This document shows positions 45,000 through 57,298 of a stretch of DNA of 64,000 nt, piece by piece. Source of the stretch: Ophiobolus disseminans (Eukaryota > Ascomycota > Dothideomycetes > Pleosporales > Phaeosphaeriaceae); the NCBI GenBank assembly GCA_010093685.1, contig MU006224.1:92476-156475 (forward strand). The letters run 5' to 3'. The notes beneath the pieces were generated by a model. It saw nothing but the letters and a program-made list of their open reading frames with translations. It was not told the origin of the DNA and did no database searches. Within the stretch, counting starts at the first letter, position 1. Each line of letters opens with the position of its first letter. The translations under genes and the position numbers were made by a program.

Positions 45000-46084
45000 T
45001 CACCCCTCATACAGCGCCGCCATACGCATCTGGACATACCCCCACGCCGTAACACTCTCATACTTCTTCGGATGCTTTTCTTTGTCCCAACACCCCGGCA
45101 GCGCATCGATCTCAGTGTCCATATCGGCGGTAGCGAAGAAGGGGATGGAGTAGCGATCAGGTACTATATCCCCCTCTCCTTCTATATGTCCTTCGTTGTC
45201 TCTGTTTGTCGTGGGTGGTAGATCAGCGGGCACACCAACGCGATGTATGGTGCTCTTCCAGCGATCATTACTCCAGCGCGCCAGTAAATCGCCCACATTG
45301 ACTAGTACCGTCCCATCGATAGGTCGAGCCGGCGTGAAGGAGCCAGGATGGTGCGGATCTTCTACCTCCAGCCCTCCAACATTATCTTGGAAAAGAAGCG
45401 TCAGTGTACCAAAATCTGAATGCGCGTTGATTCTGCTTCTCTTCTGCTCCACCAACTCCTTCACGTCGATGGCGGGATAGTGCAGTAATCGTAGCTGGAA
45501 CAAGCTTTTCTCATGCGTGTGAGATAGCCCCGGATCCGGAACTTTGAGCGCAATACTAAGCGCGTCGAGAATCTGGTGTACGAGCCTGTCGCAGTGGGAG
45601 AAGTACAGGTTCATGAACTCTTTGAATCCAGGTAATTCCTCGTCAGGAAGCCAGATATTCGGCTGTGCTTCATCATTTACATTCCCGGATTCGAAACTCT
45701 CCTTGAAGTCTGGGGTCTCGCGTAGTTTGTTCAACTCGTTCTCTTCGTACTGGTGCTGGCTCACTTTCTCGACGCCTGGGGCAGAGTAGCCACGATGATG
45801 GCTTCCGCCCGGAGGGTGCGGGGCGAGCATTTTGATTTCATGGGGAAAGGCAAAGAATTTCTTGGACTGTGGTGACGTTAAAAATAATGCATACTTGGTG
45901 CTGCGTAGACTGCACTTGCCCACTCGAAGCACTCAGCGACCAACTCGAGCGGCACGCTGTGGTTCTTGAGATACACGAAGCCCACGCTGCGGAAGGCATC
46001 ATCGATCTGTCGTGCGACATCCTCTTTCTCAGTGTCTGTGCTGCTAATGGCTTTGGCGAAATCGATGATTGGTATTTCTGACAT
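45000..46084 (-). CDS. 2-oxoglutarate/Fe(II)-dependent oxygenase (isopenicillin N synthase-like)
   Basis: Two exons (45911-46084, 45000-45866) give 346 aa. The 44-nt intron has a weak donor (GTCTAC) that could be misplaced by a few bases. The N-terminal DIOX_N part starts IPIIDFAKAI and ends KNHSVPLELVAECFEW. The catalytic jelly roll has the Fe ligands His and Asp in INAHSDFGTLTLLFQD, the third ligand in STIHRVG, and the 2OG-binding Arg in RYSIPFF. The double-stranded beta-helix is complete. Substrates in this family vary from flavonoid-like compounds to peptides, and none can be inferred here. No other pathway genes are adjacent, except that the copia element lies just downstream. Confidence 0.88.
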
Positions 46085-47388
46085 GTCTCGTACTGTGTCG
46101 CTGTTTGATGAAGCAAGGTCCTTAGGTATCGCTTCGAGTACAATGAGAAAGCCGGCAATGAGGGACAGGAAGGCAACGAGGCAGCAACAATCAACTGCTT
46201 AGAAATTACGTCTAGATTCGAGGTAGCCACATGCCGCGTATGTGTAGGTACTACAGCTTTAGCCAATGAGGGGTTTATCGATAAGCCTACATTCACCACA
46301 CCACCATCAGCATGCTGACGTTGCTTACTTGCCGATCTTGCGAGGTGACACCACAGATCTTTCATTCTCATTCTGGCAAGATTTTCCAGCCTCCGCCCTT
46401 AGAATTCCATTCACCTCTCTGCACTCGCGAGCAACAACCGACGTCGCGCTATCGCTATGCTTAAAAGTGCACCAACCATGGAAAAGCTGCCGTCCACGAC
46501 ATCAACACCAATCTAACAGCACCGTGTTTCTCCCAATTGCGTTATTTCATCACGCAACCGGCTCGAGAACGGAATGTCTAAGGACTAGTAGCGTCTTCGT
46601 AGGACACATGTCGTACACGAACGACATTTAGGCGTCCCATCTGCACCGCCACCGCAACCTGAAGCCCAACCCACACCAAAGCCTCCAACAATCAGAGGCG
46701 CACCAACAACCGTCTATACAATCATCACTACGCTCTTCCCCAAAACATCCCGCCTTATCCTCAAAAAAGACTTGCTAATTGCCTCTCCCCACAGCCACAA
46801 CATCCCAAGACAAATCTCTAAATCACTTCGCACACATGTCCCCATCACAACGTCCCAATGCGTATGTTCCTGCAGCACAAGCCATTCTACATATAAACTC
46901 TACGTCCCCGTCTCTGCTTAGTTGCGTGGCACTACTATCTTTCATCGTTGTCACGACTAGATGAGTGGGATGAACATCATGATGGCGGCATAACTGGCCT
47001 AGGTGCTGGAGAGACATGGCTGGGATGAGGAACGTGGAAGAAGGTGCAAGGGGGATCTAGTATTGCCGTCGACGCGAGCGGCGCGCGAGAGAGAGAAGGG
47101 CCATCTCGATCAGTGTAGCGGTTTTCCGCGTTGGATACTAGGCGCAGAGGATGGATAGCGTTTAGTAATCAGATAGATCAATGATGTTTGAAACGATACA
47201 TTACTACACTAATCCTACCTCCCATTCACCATTCCTGCATCTCCACAAAAAGGAAAAAAATGCTCTCACCAAAGCAAAAAGATGCCCATGCTATGCATAA
47301 CGATACCTCCACTGATGGCCCCCAAATTCCCACCATACCCTCTATCCATCCATTACCCCCTCCCCGTCCCCCTCCTCTCCCCTCCCCC
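46085..47388. other. Intergenic, no gene recognised
   Basis: About 1.3 kb has only short frames and, near 47330-47400, a C/CT-rich low-complexity stretch. No RNA gene was recognised. Confidence 0.4.
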
Positions 47389-50300
47389 CTACTCTCCCCC
47401 AAACATATCCGCCACCCCACTCAACCCGGGACTCCCACCCCTCACGATGCCCACCTTTTGATCCACACTCATATACTCCTCCTGAAACTTTGACCTTTTC
47501 TTCGGTCCCGCGCGTTCCATCCTGCCCTGTTCATGGATACTCACGCCCTTGATGCTACTCAGCAGATCGAGCACGACGCTACGCTGCATGCGCTCGTCCT
47601 GACGATTCGAGTTCTTGAGTTTGGCGAGTTTGCGATCGACGCGGTACGTGTCTTGCATACCCGGTAGCGAGAGGATGATGGAGCGCGGGATGGAGTCGTC
47701 GAGGTGAATGATACCTGCGATGAGGGCTGCGAGTTCTTTTTGGCAGTCTATGAAGTATGGTTCGTGGAGGGATGAGATAGCGGATTTTAGGATGGTGTTG
47801 CAGAAGTAATCGCGAATGGGGGATGCTTCTTTGAAGCGTGGAAGCAAGGTGCGCAAGACACGAACATTCATGTTTACAGACCTCGTGTCGCGGACTCGAA
47901 TGGTGGAGTTGCAGAAGAGCAGGATGGGTTCGAGGACGGACGGCGTGGACAGGATGAAGTCGCACATGGGCGGGGCGTTTGCGTCGCGACGGGATTCGGT
48001 GTCTTGGCGGGCGAATTCTGCGGGAGTTAGTAAGGGGTGGAAATGGCGGGAGAAAGGAATAAATCAAGTACGAAGACGCATTTGGAAGTGCCGCGGAAGG
48101 TCGCCTGAGAAAGGGAACCAGCGGTTGGAATGCAGAAAATATGGCAAAAGCTTACCCTGCCTGGCGTCGAGCAGGACAGCGACAAGCGAAACGGACGAGT
48201 AGGTGAGCTGGCGAAGGATACTCTCCGTCTTCATCTCGTCCGTCAGGTTGTCATTGTCCCCCGACTCAGCCACTTGACGGGCTACCTCGTTCCATTCCTC
48301 CGAGATCTTTCTATCCAGTTCTCGGAACAGGCCTTGTATCATCTGCGGTAAGAAATTCGGTCTTAAATGTGCGGGACATCCTTCGACGAGATGCGTTGAT
48401 ACGGTTAGCAGTACAGACAAATGGTGCGCTGTTAATGCATGCGCATGTCCAAACAGCGCCTCGCTCAGCGGCCCAGACAAGTCTGGTATGCCATAGAAGA
48501 AGTCGCGAAATCGTGTCAGTGAGTACAGGATGTAGTAAGAACTCTCCCTAATCTGTCGTACTGTCCCTCGCACGGTGGAAGCGAAGCCTTCGAAAGTTGA
48601 CTTGGAGCCACTAACTCTTGCAAAGAAGTCGTCTCGGCTCTCCGTGGATATGCCAGCTTGCCAAAAGCGGTCTGTCAACACCCGGCGGATGACTTGCTGC
48701 AGCTCGAGTGGCAACTGAGACCAATTGCTGTCGACGTCGTTGAATGCTTGTGCATGGCTGACAAGTTGAAGTAGATTGGGAAGCAGGATGGGTATCGCCT
48801 CTGCCCAAAGTATGGCAGCACTCTCGTATGCCGGCGTGCCGTCGCGCAGCTTTTCTGTCGAAGCCGCCAGGAGTGTCTTTGTTAGTCTTAATGGGAGATG
48901 CTGCGATCGGTCGAGGATCGAAGCTTGCAGTGCCTGTCCGTCGGTACTCAGCGTCTGATTTGACCAATCACCAACCCCTCGGAAGTTGTTCGCCGACAGA
49001 AAGTCGGGTAATTGGCCCATGCCTAAGATGCCGCAGAAAGACTGAAAGTTTGACACCGCACTGGCGAACTCGTCATTCTGCCAAGCATCCTTGACTTGGT
49101 TGAGCATTACTCTCATGCGTTGTTCTTGCGTCGTGCGATCCAAAACCGTGCATCGATGTATGATGATGAAGAGAAAAGCAGAGTAGGCCATTCGTTGACG
49201 CTCGTCAGTGGTGGGATCGCTGATCATCTCGTTGACCTTGCTCTCCAATTGTTCGTAAACATTCATAAAATCATCAGCAAACTTCATTGCGAGCTTCTGC
49301 ATCTCCAGACTGCATATGCGCTCGAGGTCTTTTACCGCATCCGAGTACAAAGGATATGCGGTGTTATCGGCCAGCCGTATCGTGAGCATGTATTCTAGGA
49401 AAGTAAGAGCAAAGGCAGGCCGGTCTCCAAGAGCCTTTGTCGATAGGGTCGACATTAGTGAGATGACCTTTCTCGCAATTTCTGGATCTTCGAATCGAAT
49501 TTGAAGTATCTGCCTGCCCCACTGCTCGAACGAATTCTCCAGTGTGTTCCGCTTTCGCTCATCTTCCTGCATGTCCTCGCCTTGCGTCGTGAGCCACTTG
49601 AGGTAGCCTTTGAGCGCTGCATCAATGACAGTAACCTCAGCATCAACCCTGAGCACCGTGAACGAGTTCTTAGCGAAGGTTTTGGGCTGAAAGGGAGGCT
49701 GGTTTTGATAGAGATTTGAGAGAATGTTTGTTGCTTGCGCAAGAATGTGCTGCATAGCCTCGACTGGCATCCACCTCACTAGAGTTTCGATCATATCTGC
49801 ACAGAAACGGCGGTAATTGCCGAGAAAGGCGTGGCGCTCTGGTGTGGTGTCGATGTCATCGTTGAGAAACTGCACGGTGGGGTCCTCAGTATCTTCTGGC
49901 AACGATTCGTACCGTAGTAGCCTCGAGCAGGAGGTTTCGAGGAGACCGCCTATCATTGACTTGATGGTGTCATTCTCCCGCACCACAGTCGATCTCAGCA
50001 GCTTTGTCCAGCAATGCAGGACAGGGATAGACACTACGAGACTGGGATTGCGCATGATGTCGAAGAGAAAGCCGAGTATGCCGGCAAAGTCGCTGCCCTC
50101 GGGAATAGAGCGCGGCTTTTGCTCGATAAACAGACCCAGGCTATTAGCCAACTGCTCCCGTTAGTGAGGCACAGGGGTCAATGTTAAATGACTTACCTCA
50201 GACAGCTTTTTGCAAAGCGTGTATTTCTGATCATCTAAATCGGTAGGATTCATATCGGCAATGGTCCAGTTGTACACTTCTCGAAGCAGCGATACACTGC

Positions 50301-51339
50301 CGGGCGTGAACATGGGGCAGACGAGGTCGACGAACTCGTCGTCGTGCAGGTGGTGTCGGCTGTAGATGGCTTGGAGAACTTCGATGGCGGCCTGTGAATG
50401 TGTTAGCACGTCATGGTATGAGAGTGTATTGTAACGTACCAGCTGCAGCTCCACTACCGGCACCGCCAGCGCCTTGCATACTGCCTCGATGACCTGGGTC
50501 GCTGCGATTGCCTTTGGTATTATCCATGGCATAGCCGCCCTTAGCGCATTCATCGTCTTGACCGCAGCAATGCGGATAGACTCCTGATTCTGGTAGTCTT
50601 GTTCCAGACACCAGCCCAAGTTGGCGCAGAGTCGCTTCAACCACCCGTCCTCTCCACTTCGAACGGCTAGGCTCTTGTCTCGTGTGGGGAGATGCTCCTG
50701 CAGTACAGCGACGGGCGTGAATATCTCTACACATGCGCGTCCCAAGTCGCTACCCCGAAGCCCTGCCGTGGCGTCTTCGCGGTTGAAAATCTCCTCTGAC
50801 AGTGTCTCGAGAACATAGAGCACAACGGCCTGGTGGTGCAGCGAATTCGTCCAGAGCGAGCACAGCTGCTCGTCCATGTCCATCCACTCTGCGCCCCAGC
50901 TGCGCTTGGCAACTTCCGTCCATAGCTGTGCGACCTTGTTCCGGATGTACACGGGGTCGTTGTCTGTGATATTCCCCGCAAGCTCAATCACGTAGGCCCT
51001 TAGTCCAGTCCCCTGCTCCTCGGTGAAGTCCTCCCACTTGTACTTGATGGAGTATTCAAGCATCGTGAGGCCATAGTGGCGGAGTGCTGCGGGCTGCGAC
51101 TCGTCGTTCGCGAGGGTGTAGCCTTGCGAAGGCGCATCTGGGTGCCGTTTGGCCTGTTCGAGGTATTCGGTGGCCTGGCGGCGCGTGTCGTTGCTCGAAT
51201 TGGACGCGTAGATGGCCTGCAGGGCCTCAAGTACTTGTGAGAGGTCGTTCTGCGCGTGGCCGTTGGCATGCTGTGGCTGGGTGCTACCATGGCCATTTGC
51301 GAGGCCCGTCTGCGGGGTCTGGCCTGCCCCAGCGTCCAT
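47389..51339 (-). CDS. MSN5: Exportin-5 / MSN5 karyopherin
   Basis: Four exons (50440-51339, 50197-50391, 48156-50151, 47389-48017) with introns of 48, 45 and 138 nt join to 1239 aa, the usual length for this family. After a Gln/Asn/Gly-rich start come ALQAIYASNSSNDTRRQATE, LEQAKRHPDAPSQGYTLA and RHYGLTMLEYSIKYKW, the exportin N-terminal HEAT repeats and Xpo1/5-type domain. Conserved Msn5 segments such as RNKVAQLWTEVAKRSWG, LLEYMLTIRL-like FALTFLEYMLTI and CDFILSTPSVLEPILLFCN follow. The protein is a Ran-GTP-dependent nuclear exporter of phosphoproteins (in yeast) or RNA (in animals). The long third intron has clear GTAAGC and CTAAC/GCAG signals. No lesion was seen. Confidence 0.92.
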
Positions 51340-51931
51340 CACGACGGCTGTGTGAGCCTCGGCCTGGAGCCTGCACCTGGGATGGAAGGAGTTCGTCCGT
51401 TGAATCTATCCAGAATGGCTATGGGACGGCGAGATGGGTGCAGGTGAGCCTCAACGTTGCGGATAGGCTGCCGGAAGCGGTGGAGTGAGGATCAAAGTTA
51501 TGAGTTCTGGGACCAAAGCTTTGGCGCCGAAGACAACCAAATCTCGGTGAAGCAAGCGCTACGTATGACTCTGGGCGGTGAGAACCTGCTCCATTCTGTC
51601 TTAAATTGTGAACACGGTTATACGACAGTCACACCAGTCTCACATGCGCTCCTAAAACGCGTCCAGGCTGCCGCCAGCGCGTCGCGATATCACCTGCCTC
51701 CACCGAACCACCTGCATGCAGTCGGAAATTTCCCAAAGAATTGGCCATAGTGTGCGAGCTATATACAGCATGATGAAATCCTCTGTAACGCCTCGTAAAT
51801 GCCCTAAGACCCGCTGCAAGCATACAAACAAATGACATGCGCTGTTAAAAATGCTGACCGTGTGACCTCATCGCGCGTCCATTGGCTAAAAGCTTCAACC
51901 CCGAACTCACCATCACCAGACCATCCGCTGC
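51340..51931. other. Intergenic between exportin and GH5 genes
   Basis: This holds the exportin 5' region. Short frames here are antisense shadows. Nothing else was recognised. Confidence 0.4.
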
Positions 51932-54344
51932 TTACATAACCGCGCAAGTCTGCTTTTGGCACTGCTGCAGATATCCTTCATCCTCCTCGGTGCCTATTGC
52001 GCTCCCAGGCTTCCTTACCACACCTTTCACAGTAATCGTCTGGTCGCCTTCAGCATGCCACCATTGCAAAATTTGCTGAGTCACGCCATTCGAGTCATCC
52101 GAGCTGATGGTCCATTTTCCACCGCTGACTTCCACCTGGGTTTGTCCAGACGGAAAGTGGAATTCGGGTAGAAATACAACGGTTGGCGCACTCTCAGCTG
52201 TCGAGCTAGGTGCTGTGAGCGCGAGCTTGAATGTGCAGTTTCGGAGGTCGAAAACGTAGGATGAGATATCGCCGTGTACTGCGACGGGTGCGGGCCGAAT
52301 GAAGGCCTCAGCCGCACGAAGACCGGCAACGTCGCCCTCTGTCCTTCTTGAGCTCATCCGCTCTTCAGTCACTGTCTTCTTTAGGTTAGACGGCGTGACA
52401 CTGAGCGTCTCTGCTGATTGTGCGCGTGAGAAGGAGGGCGAGTCGAGATCTAGTGATGCACGAGAGTCGGCTGGCGAGAAGGCGCCCGCTGGCACCGCCT
52501 TGTCGTCGACTGAGAAGATGGAGAGATCTTCGCCGTTCCACCGGTCGCCCCAGTAGTGGTTATTCTGCAGATGTTAGCCCAGTGTTTCGATACAAAGGAT
52601 GGAAGTAGTCTACCGTCGCGACGTATGTCCATAGGGCGAAGCCATTCGCTGCACTATCCTCCAGCGCAAAGTGGTTGGCGTCCAGTGCGGCGATTTGGCT
52701 GCTGTAGTCGCCCGTCTTGTAGGCATATTTGTCATCCATGTCGTACGGAATACCAATCTCGGTGAAGATGCATGGATGGACACCTGTGTACTCTGTGCCT
52801 TCATCTCGTATTGCCCTGAGCTGATGCGAAAAGCAGTTTCTGATAGCAGTTTCGCCAACTTTGATGGCGAACGCTGGTGTGAGATACTTCCCTCGTAGCA
52901 CACCAAAGACGTCAATGTTCCAGACGCGGTTCCTATGTTGTGTTAGCACAGATTCTTCACAGTTCAATCAAAAACATACCACTTCTTAGTCAGCAGCGTG
53001 ATGCCGTCGTAGAAGTGTGGCGAGAAGATTATGTTCGGGTCATCGTCTTCTGTTCCCTTGATGCTTGGTGGTATCTCCAGTACTGGCGGCTGGAAGAACA
53101 TTAACGAATCCGGGAAGGTCGCCTTGACCATCTTGCTGTACGCCCGATAATGCGGCAGCCAGTAGTTGTTCGTAAAGTATTCGTAGTCAATGGTAGCACC
53201 ATTCTTCGGATCTTTCCCAAAGTGGTCCTTCTTGAGAACAGTGTCGGTGGCTGGATCCCATACGCCATGCTGCGCCCACAAGCATTCACCCAGTCGCCAC
53301 TCGGGATCACGCTTCCAGCCGTATTTCGTATCATCGTGATTTGGCGATAGCCACGCAGTCTTGCCTTCCGGGTCAATCAGTACTGAGCCGGACTTGTAGG
53401 GTCCCATGCCGCCGAAGTCCCAAGTCTCGATCTCGCAAGCCCTACCCGATCCGGTAAGTATCGCCTGCCAAGCCGTGGGTGTGGTACCCTTTTTCAATTG
53501 CTGCTCTTTCGGTATCAAAGTGATATCCTGGTAGCTGATGAGCCCGCGATTTGGCTCATTCATGCTCTCCCATCCCACAATGGGATCGTACTCCAAATCG
53601 CCTGCATCGTGTATGCGCTTGGCAAGATGACCGCATGCGGCAATGTAATGCTCCTGCAGGTAGTCCTGAATGTTTTTGCCGTCTAGGATGGCCTTTGGCG
53701 CAAAGTCTCGGCCTCCGAAGAAGAGGGTGAACATGACCTGGCAGACTAACCGCGTGTAGTTGGTCGCCCAGATCATCTTGGGATATGCGTTAGGCTCGGG
53801 GTACGTGTTTTGGACGAGGGCGCCTTCGGTCACGGCAAAGCATTGTGGGTCAAGTCCACAGGCGTATAGTGTCCACATGGGCGCTCCAGAGCCGCCAGAG
53901 AAGCGCGACCACTGCGAGATGCGTCAGATGGGTGACTGGGATTGATTCAAGGCTACATACAACATCCTGGTGTGGGTCCATGAAGATATAGAAGCCATAT
54001 TCCTTTGCCTTGCGCAGTATGCTGATGGTGTGGTCTATCCACTCCTCGTCGTACTTTCTTGGCCCAGCATGCTCTATTGCCTCCCACGTGAAGACATAGC
54101 GAATGGTGTTGTAGCCCCAGCCTCGCAACCGCGAGAAGTGCGAGGCGGCATCTTCTAGGGAGAATGGTCGGTTCACAAACGAGACGTTATCGCCGTCAAA
54201 GAACTTGTCAGAGACGTGTGAGGGAATGTCGGGGGTGGCAGGGAACTTTGCGTCGGCGGCGCAATTGATACCGTGCAGTATGACCTCTCTGTTCTCGGGA
54301 TCGCGGAAGGTACGTCCGTCTATGCGTAGTCGGATGGGTGACAT
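51932..54344 (-). CDS. GH5 glycosidase (sterylglucosidase / glucocerebrosidase-like) with CaaX end
   Basis: Four exons (53961-54344, 52980-53911, 52614-52932, 51932-52564; introns 49, 47 and 49 nt) join to 755 aa. A GH5 barrel begins LRIDGRTFRDPENREVILHG without a signal peptide. Catalytic residues are the acid/base Glu in GWESMNEPNRG and the nucleophile Glu in CIFTEIGIPYD. The length, cytosolic start and C-terminal beta domain fit the EGCrP/ergosteryl-glucosidase branch of GH5, which cleaves glucose from sterols or ceramide. The last residues are QKQTCAVM, a fit to the CaaX prenylation box, which would anchor the enzyme to membranes where its lipid substrates lie. Prenylation is an inference. 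Confidence 0.88.
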
Positions 54345-54728
54345 GTCTTAGGGAGTACTGAGGGCTGTGAGAGGGTATGCAAGCTGCAGAGAGGGGAGTG
54401 TAACGGCAAGCAGGCGCCGCCTCTATAAGTCGTGGTTGCCGTCTAGCTTCTGGGCAGCGGCGTTCCTGTCGGACGTCATGCACCTCCGGCTCGCATGTGC
54501 GGCGCGACCTGCATGAGGCGCTAGCAGGGGTCTGTGCTTGCGATACGTGGTGAATTGAACGAACAAGACAGGTGGTAACTTCATTATTGACTGCACATTC
54601 CGTATAACAACCCCACGGTCGCCCCCGCCATGACTTAGCACCCTTCAACTCCGGGTCGCAATTTCAACCACTTTCGGCCACTTCCCACCCACAGTCACTC
54701 ATTCGCAACACCGCCACACACCACTATC
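54345..54728. promoter_or_regulatory. Divergent region, GH5 / ER DnaJ gene
   Basis: 384 bp lie between two outward-facing start codons. No specific element was identified. Confidence 0.4.
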
Positions 54729-56291
54729 ATGATCCTACGGCTGTCCTCCCTGGCCCTCGGCCTGCTCTCCGCCGCGAGCGCGCTCTCCCCCGCCGACATC
54801 CCCGCCGACCTTCCCGTGTCGCAGCTCATCAAGGACGCCAGCGTGAAGCTTGCGACGGGCAACACGCAGGATGCGCTCGTCTACTTCGACGCGGCCATTG
54901 CCCGCGACCCACAGAACTACCTCACCTTCTTCCGCCGCGGCGCCGCTTACCTCTCACTCGGACGCGCAGCGCAGGCGCAGCACGACTTCGACAAGGTGCT
55001 GGAGCTGAAGCCCGGCTTCGAGGGCGCACTGGTGCAGAGGGCCAAGATACGAGCGCGCAAGGCTGACTGGGCGGCTGCACGCAAGGACTACGAGGCCGCG
55101 GGCAAGACGGACGACATCGCACAGCTGGAAGAGGCACAGGGGGCAGCCATACTGGCCCAAGAGGCGGCCAACAAGGGCGACTGGGAGTCGTGTGTCCAGC
55201 AGGCAGGCACCGCCATCGTAGTAGCCGGCGCCGCCTTCGACATCCGCAAGACGCGCGCCCGGTGTCGCTTCGAGAAGGGCGAGGTCATCGAGGGCATCAG
55301 CGACCTGCAGCACCTGCTCCAGATCAACACGGGCAGCATCGAGCCCCACCTCCAGAGCTCCGCCATGGCCTTCTACTCCCTGGGCGAAACCGAAAAAGGC
55401 ATCAAGCACGTCGCCCAGTGCCTGCAGTCCGACCCCGACTCCAAAGCCTGCATGAAGCTGCGCCGCCGCGAAAAGAACCTCGAAAAAGACCTCAAGAAAG
55501 TCCGCTCCTACTTCGAACGGCGCCAGTTCGCCACCGCCTCCAAGCTCCTCATCGACCGCGGCGCCGACGACCCCGGCCTCCTCAAGGAAGTCAAGCAAGA
55601 CTTCGCCGACTACGTCGCCGCCGGCTACATCTACCCCAACGTGCCCCAAGGCCTCTACGCCACCCTCGTCGAACAGACCTGCGAAGCTTACGTCGAGATG
55701 GGCAACCTCAAAAAGGGCACCCCATACTGCACCGAAGCCCTATCCCTCAACCCCGACTCCCTCTACGGCCTCATCCACAAAGGCCAAACGCAACTTGAAT
55801 CCGACGCCTTCGATGACGCCGTCCGCACCCTCGAGCACGCCAAGGAAAACCACCAACAATCCCAAAAGGTCGACGAACTCCTCAACAAAGCCCACACTTT
55901 ACTTAAACGCTCAAAAACAAAAGACTACTACAAAGTCCTCGGCCTGAGCCGCGATGCAGACGAGCGCGAAATCAAGCGCGCTTACAGGAAGTTTAGCAAG
56001 AAATTCCACCCCGACAAGGCCGGCGCGCAGGGCATGACACCTGAAGATGCGCAGAAGAAAATGGCTGCCATTAATGAGGCGTATGAAGTCCTTTCGAACC
56101 CGGAACTCAAGGAACGCTTTGATAGAGGCGATGATCCGAATAGCAATGAGCAGCAGGGGAGTCCGTTCCAGGGGAGTCCGTTTGGGGGCGGCGGCCAGCA
56201 GTTTATGTTTAGGCAAGGCGGGGGTGGGGGAGGGGGAGGGGGTTTTAAGTTTCAGCAGGGGGGTGGGTTTCCGGGGGGGTTTCCGTTTTAG
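54729..56291 (+). CDS. ER-luminal DnaJ/TPR co-chaperone (DNAJC3/p58IPK type)
   Basis: 520 aa, intronless. A signal peptide (MILRLSSLALGLLSAASA) leads into about nine TPRs (for example DALVYFDAAIARDPQNYLTF, FFRRGAAYLSLGRAAQAQHD). A J domain follows from about residue 399: DYYKVLGLSRDADEREIKRA, with the Hsp70-activating HPD in KKFHPDKAG. It ends in a Gly/Gln/Phe-rich tail. This order matches DNAJC3/p58IPK, which delivers unfolded clients to BiP in the ER lumen and is induced by ER stress. No KDEL-type end is present. The gene is much richer in GC and C-ending codons than its neighbours, suggesting high expression. Confidence 0.9.
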   Translation: MILRLSSLALGLLSAASALSPADIPADLPVSQLIKDASVKLATGNTQDALVYFDAAIARDPQNYLTFFRRGAAYLSLGRAAQAQHDFDKVLELKPGFEGALVQRAKIRARKADWAAARKDYEAAGKTDDIAQLEEAQGAAILAQEAANKGDWESCVQQAGTAIVVAGAAFDIRKTRARCRFEKGEVIEGISDLQHLLQINTGSIEPHLQSSAMAFYSLGETEKGIKHVAQCLQSDPDSKACMKLRRREKNLEKDLKKVRSYFERRQFATASKLLIDRGADDPGLLKEVKQDFADYVAAGYIYPNVPQGLYATLVEQTCEAYVEMGNLKKGTPYCTEALSLNPDSLYGLIHKGQTQLESDAFDDAVRTLEHAKENHQQSQKVDELLNKAHTLLKRSKTKDYYKVLGLSRDADEREIKRAYRKFSKKFHPDKAGAQGMTPEDAQKKMAAINEAYEVLSNPELKERFDRGDDPNSNEQQGSPFQGSPFGGGGQQFMFRQGGGGGGGGGFKFQQGGGFPGGFPF

Positions 56292-56609
56292 ATGGGGGTG
56301 CTTTTGGTGTATGGGGTATAGTGTGGGAAGGGCATTTTTGTGGCGTTTTGATTTCCAGTCTTCTGGAATTATGAAGACGGGAAGATGTGCTGTAGCTTTA
56401 GTTTCTCATGCGAGACTTTTGCGCGCGAACATTGCCATCAGAATATCCTTCATTCCACAAGCTTGATTCCAGTTATACTGATGCAAAGGTACCGATGCCA
56501 TGCTTTCTCGCCCGAATTTACCGTCAAAAGATGGCACTACATCTTCCATGCCACTCGAATTCCCATCCGCGCTTCCTTGTTCCAGGTCGCAGCCCTTTCT
56601 TCGTATTTT

Positions 56610-57298
56610 TCACTTCTGCCCGCTGGGGTCATGATGATACAATTGCGGCGTGATCTTCCAAGGCCGATCCACCCACTTGCCGGGTTTCCTGCGGTGCTTC
56701 ACCAGTGCGTCAATCAGATCGATCATGAAATCAGCATCGACATCCGCATCCAGGGCCTTGATACGTTTAGCACCCGGCTGCAGCCCGAATGCGCAGTAAT
56801 CGGCTACGAAGCGTCTAGCAGGAGATTCGGCCGTGGTTTCTCTGTAGATCAACCTGATTGTTGTAATGGATGGCTGAACTTTTGCAAATTCGTCTATCAT
56901 GGCGTTGATGATGCAGTTCTGGAACGGTTGGTCGAAGATACGCTCGCCCATGGTGTATAGCTTAGCCAGCTGGTCGGCAGTAACTTTGCTAGGCGTCTGC
57001 TTGGTGTAGAGCCACTGGCTGTATTTCTCGAACTGATCTGGGTGCTCTTCCGTGAGGTCGATGGGCTTTGTTGAGTCTGACCTCCACTCTGGTTTCAAGG
57101 CATTTTGGAAGAACTTCGAGGTGCGGGTGACAAGTGACTGGTGTACGTAGAACGTCTTCGCGCCTACCAGTACCGCAACTATCTCGCCGGTGACACTTGC
57201 TGTATTAGCGTTTGGTTTGCTACGGTCACTGCGTGTCTCTCTTACTCCGGTGAGTGCGGTGCGGACTCAGTCGCTGGGGACTGCGAGTTATTTGCCAT
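56610..57298 (-). CDS. BTB/POZ domain protein
   Basis: Two exons (57246-57298, 56610-57195) with a 50-nt intron (GTAAGA, GCTAAT, CAAG) give 212 aa. After a short Ser/Pro-rich start comes a complete BTB fold: VTGEIVAVLVGAKTFYVHQS, LVTRTSKFFQNALK, then YSQWLYTKQTPS and KLYTMGERIFDQPFQNCIIN. The remainder is a helical back domain. The type is the short fungal BTB protein also seen at 17253-18294, but the two are not close copies. Likely role is protein interaction; the partner is unknown. About 320 bp downstream is the DnaJ gene, convergent. Confidence 0.83.

Noticed and set aside
54954..55798. Long frames on both strands over the DnaJ/TPR gene
   Set aside because: High GC creates long shadow frames; only the 54729 frame has TPR and J-domain motifs.
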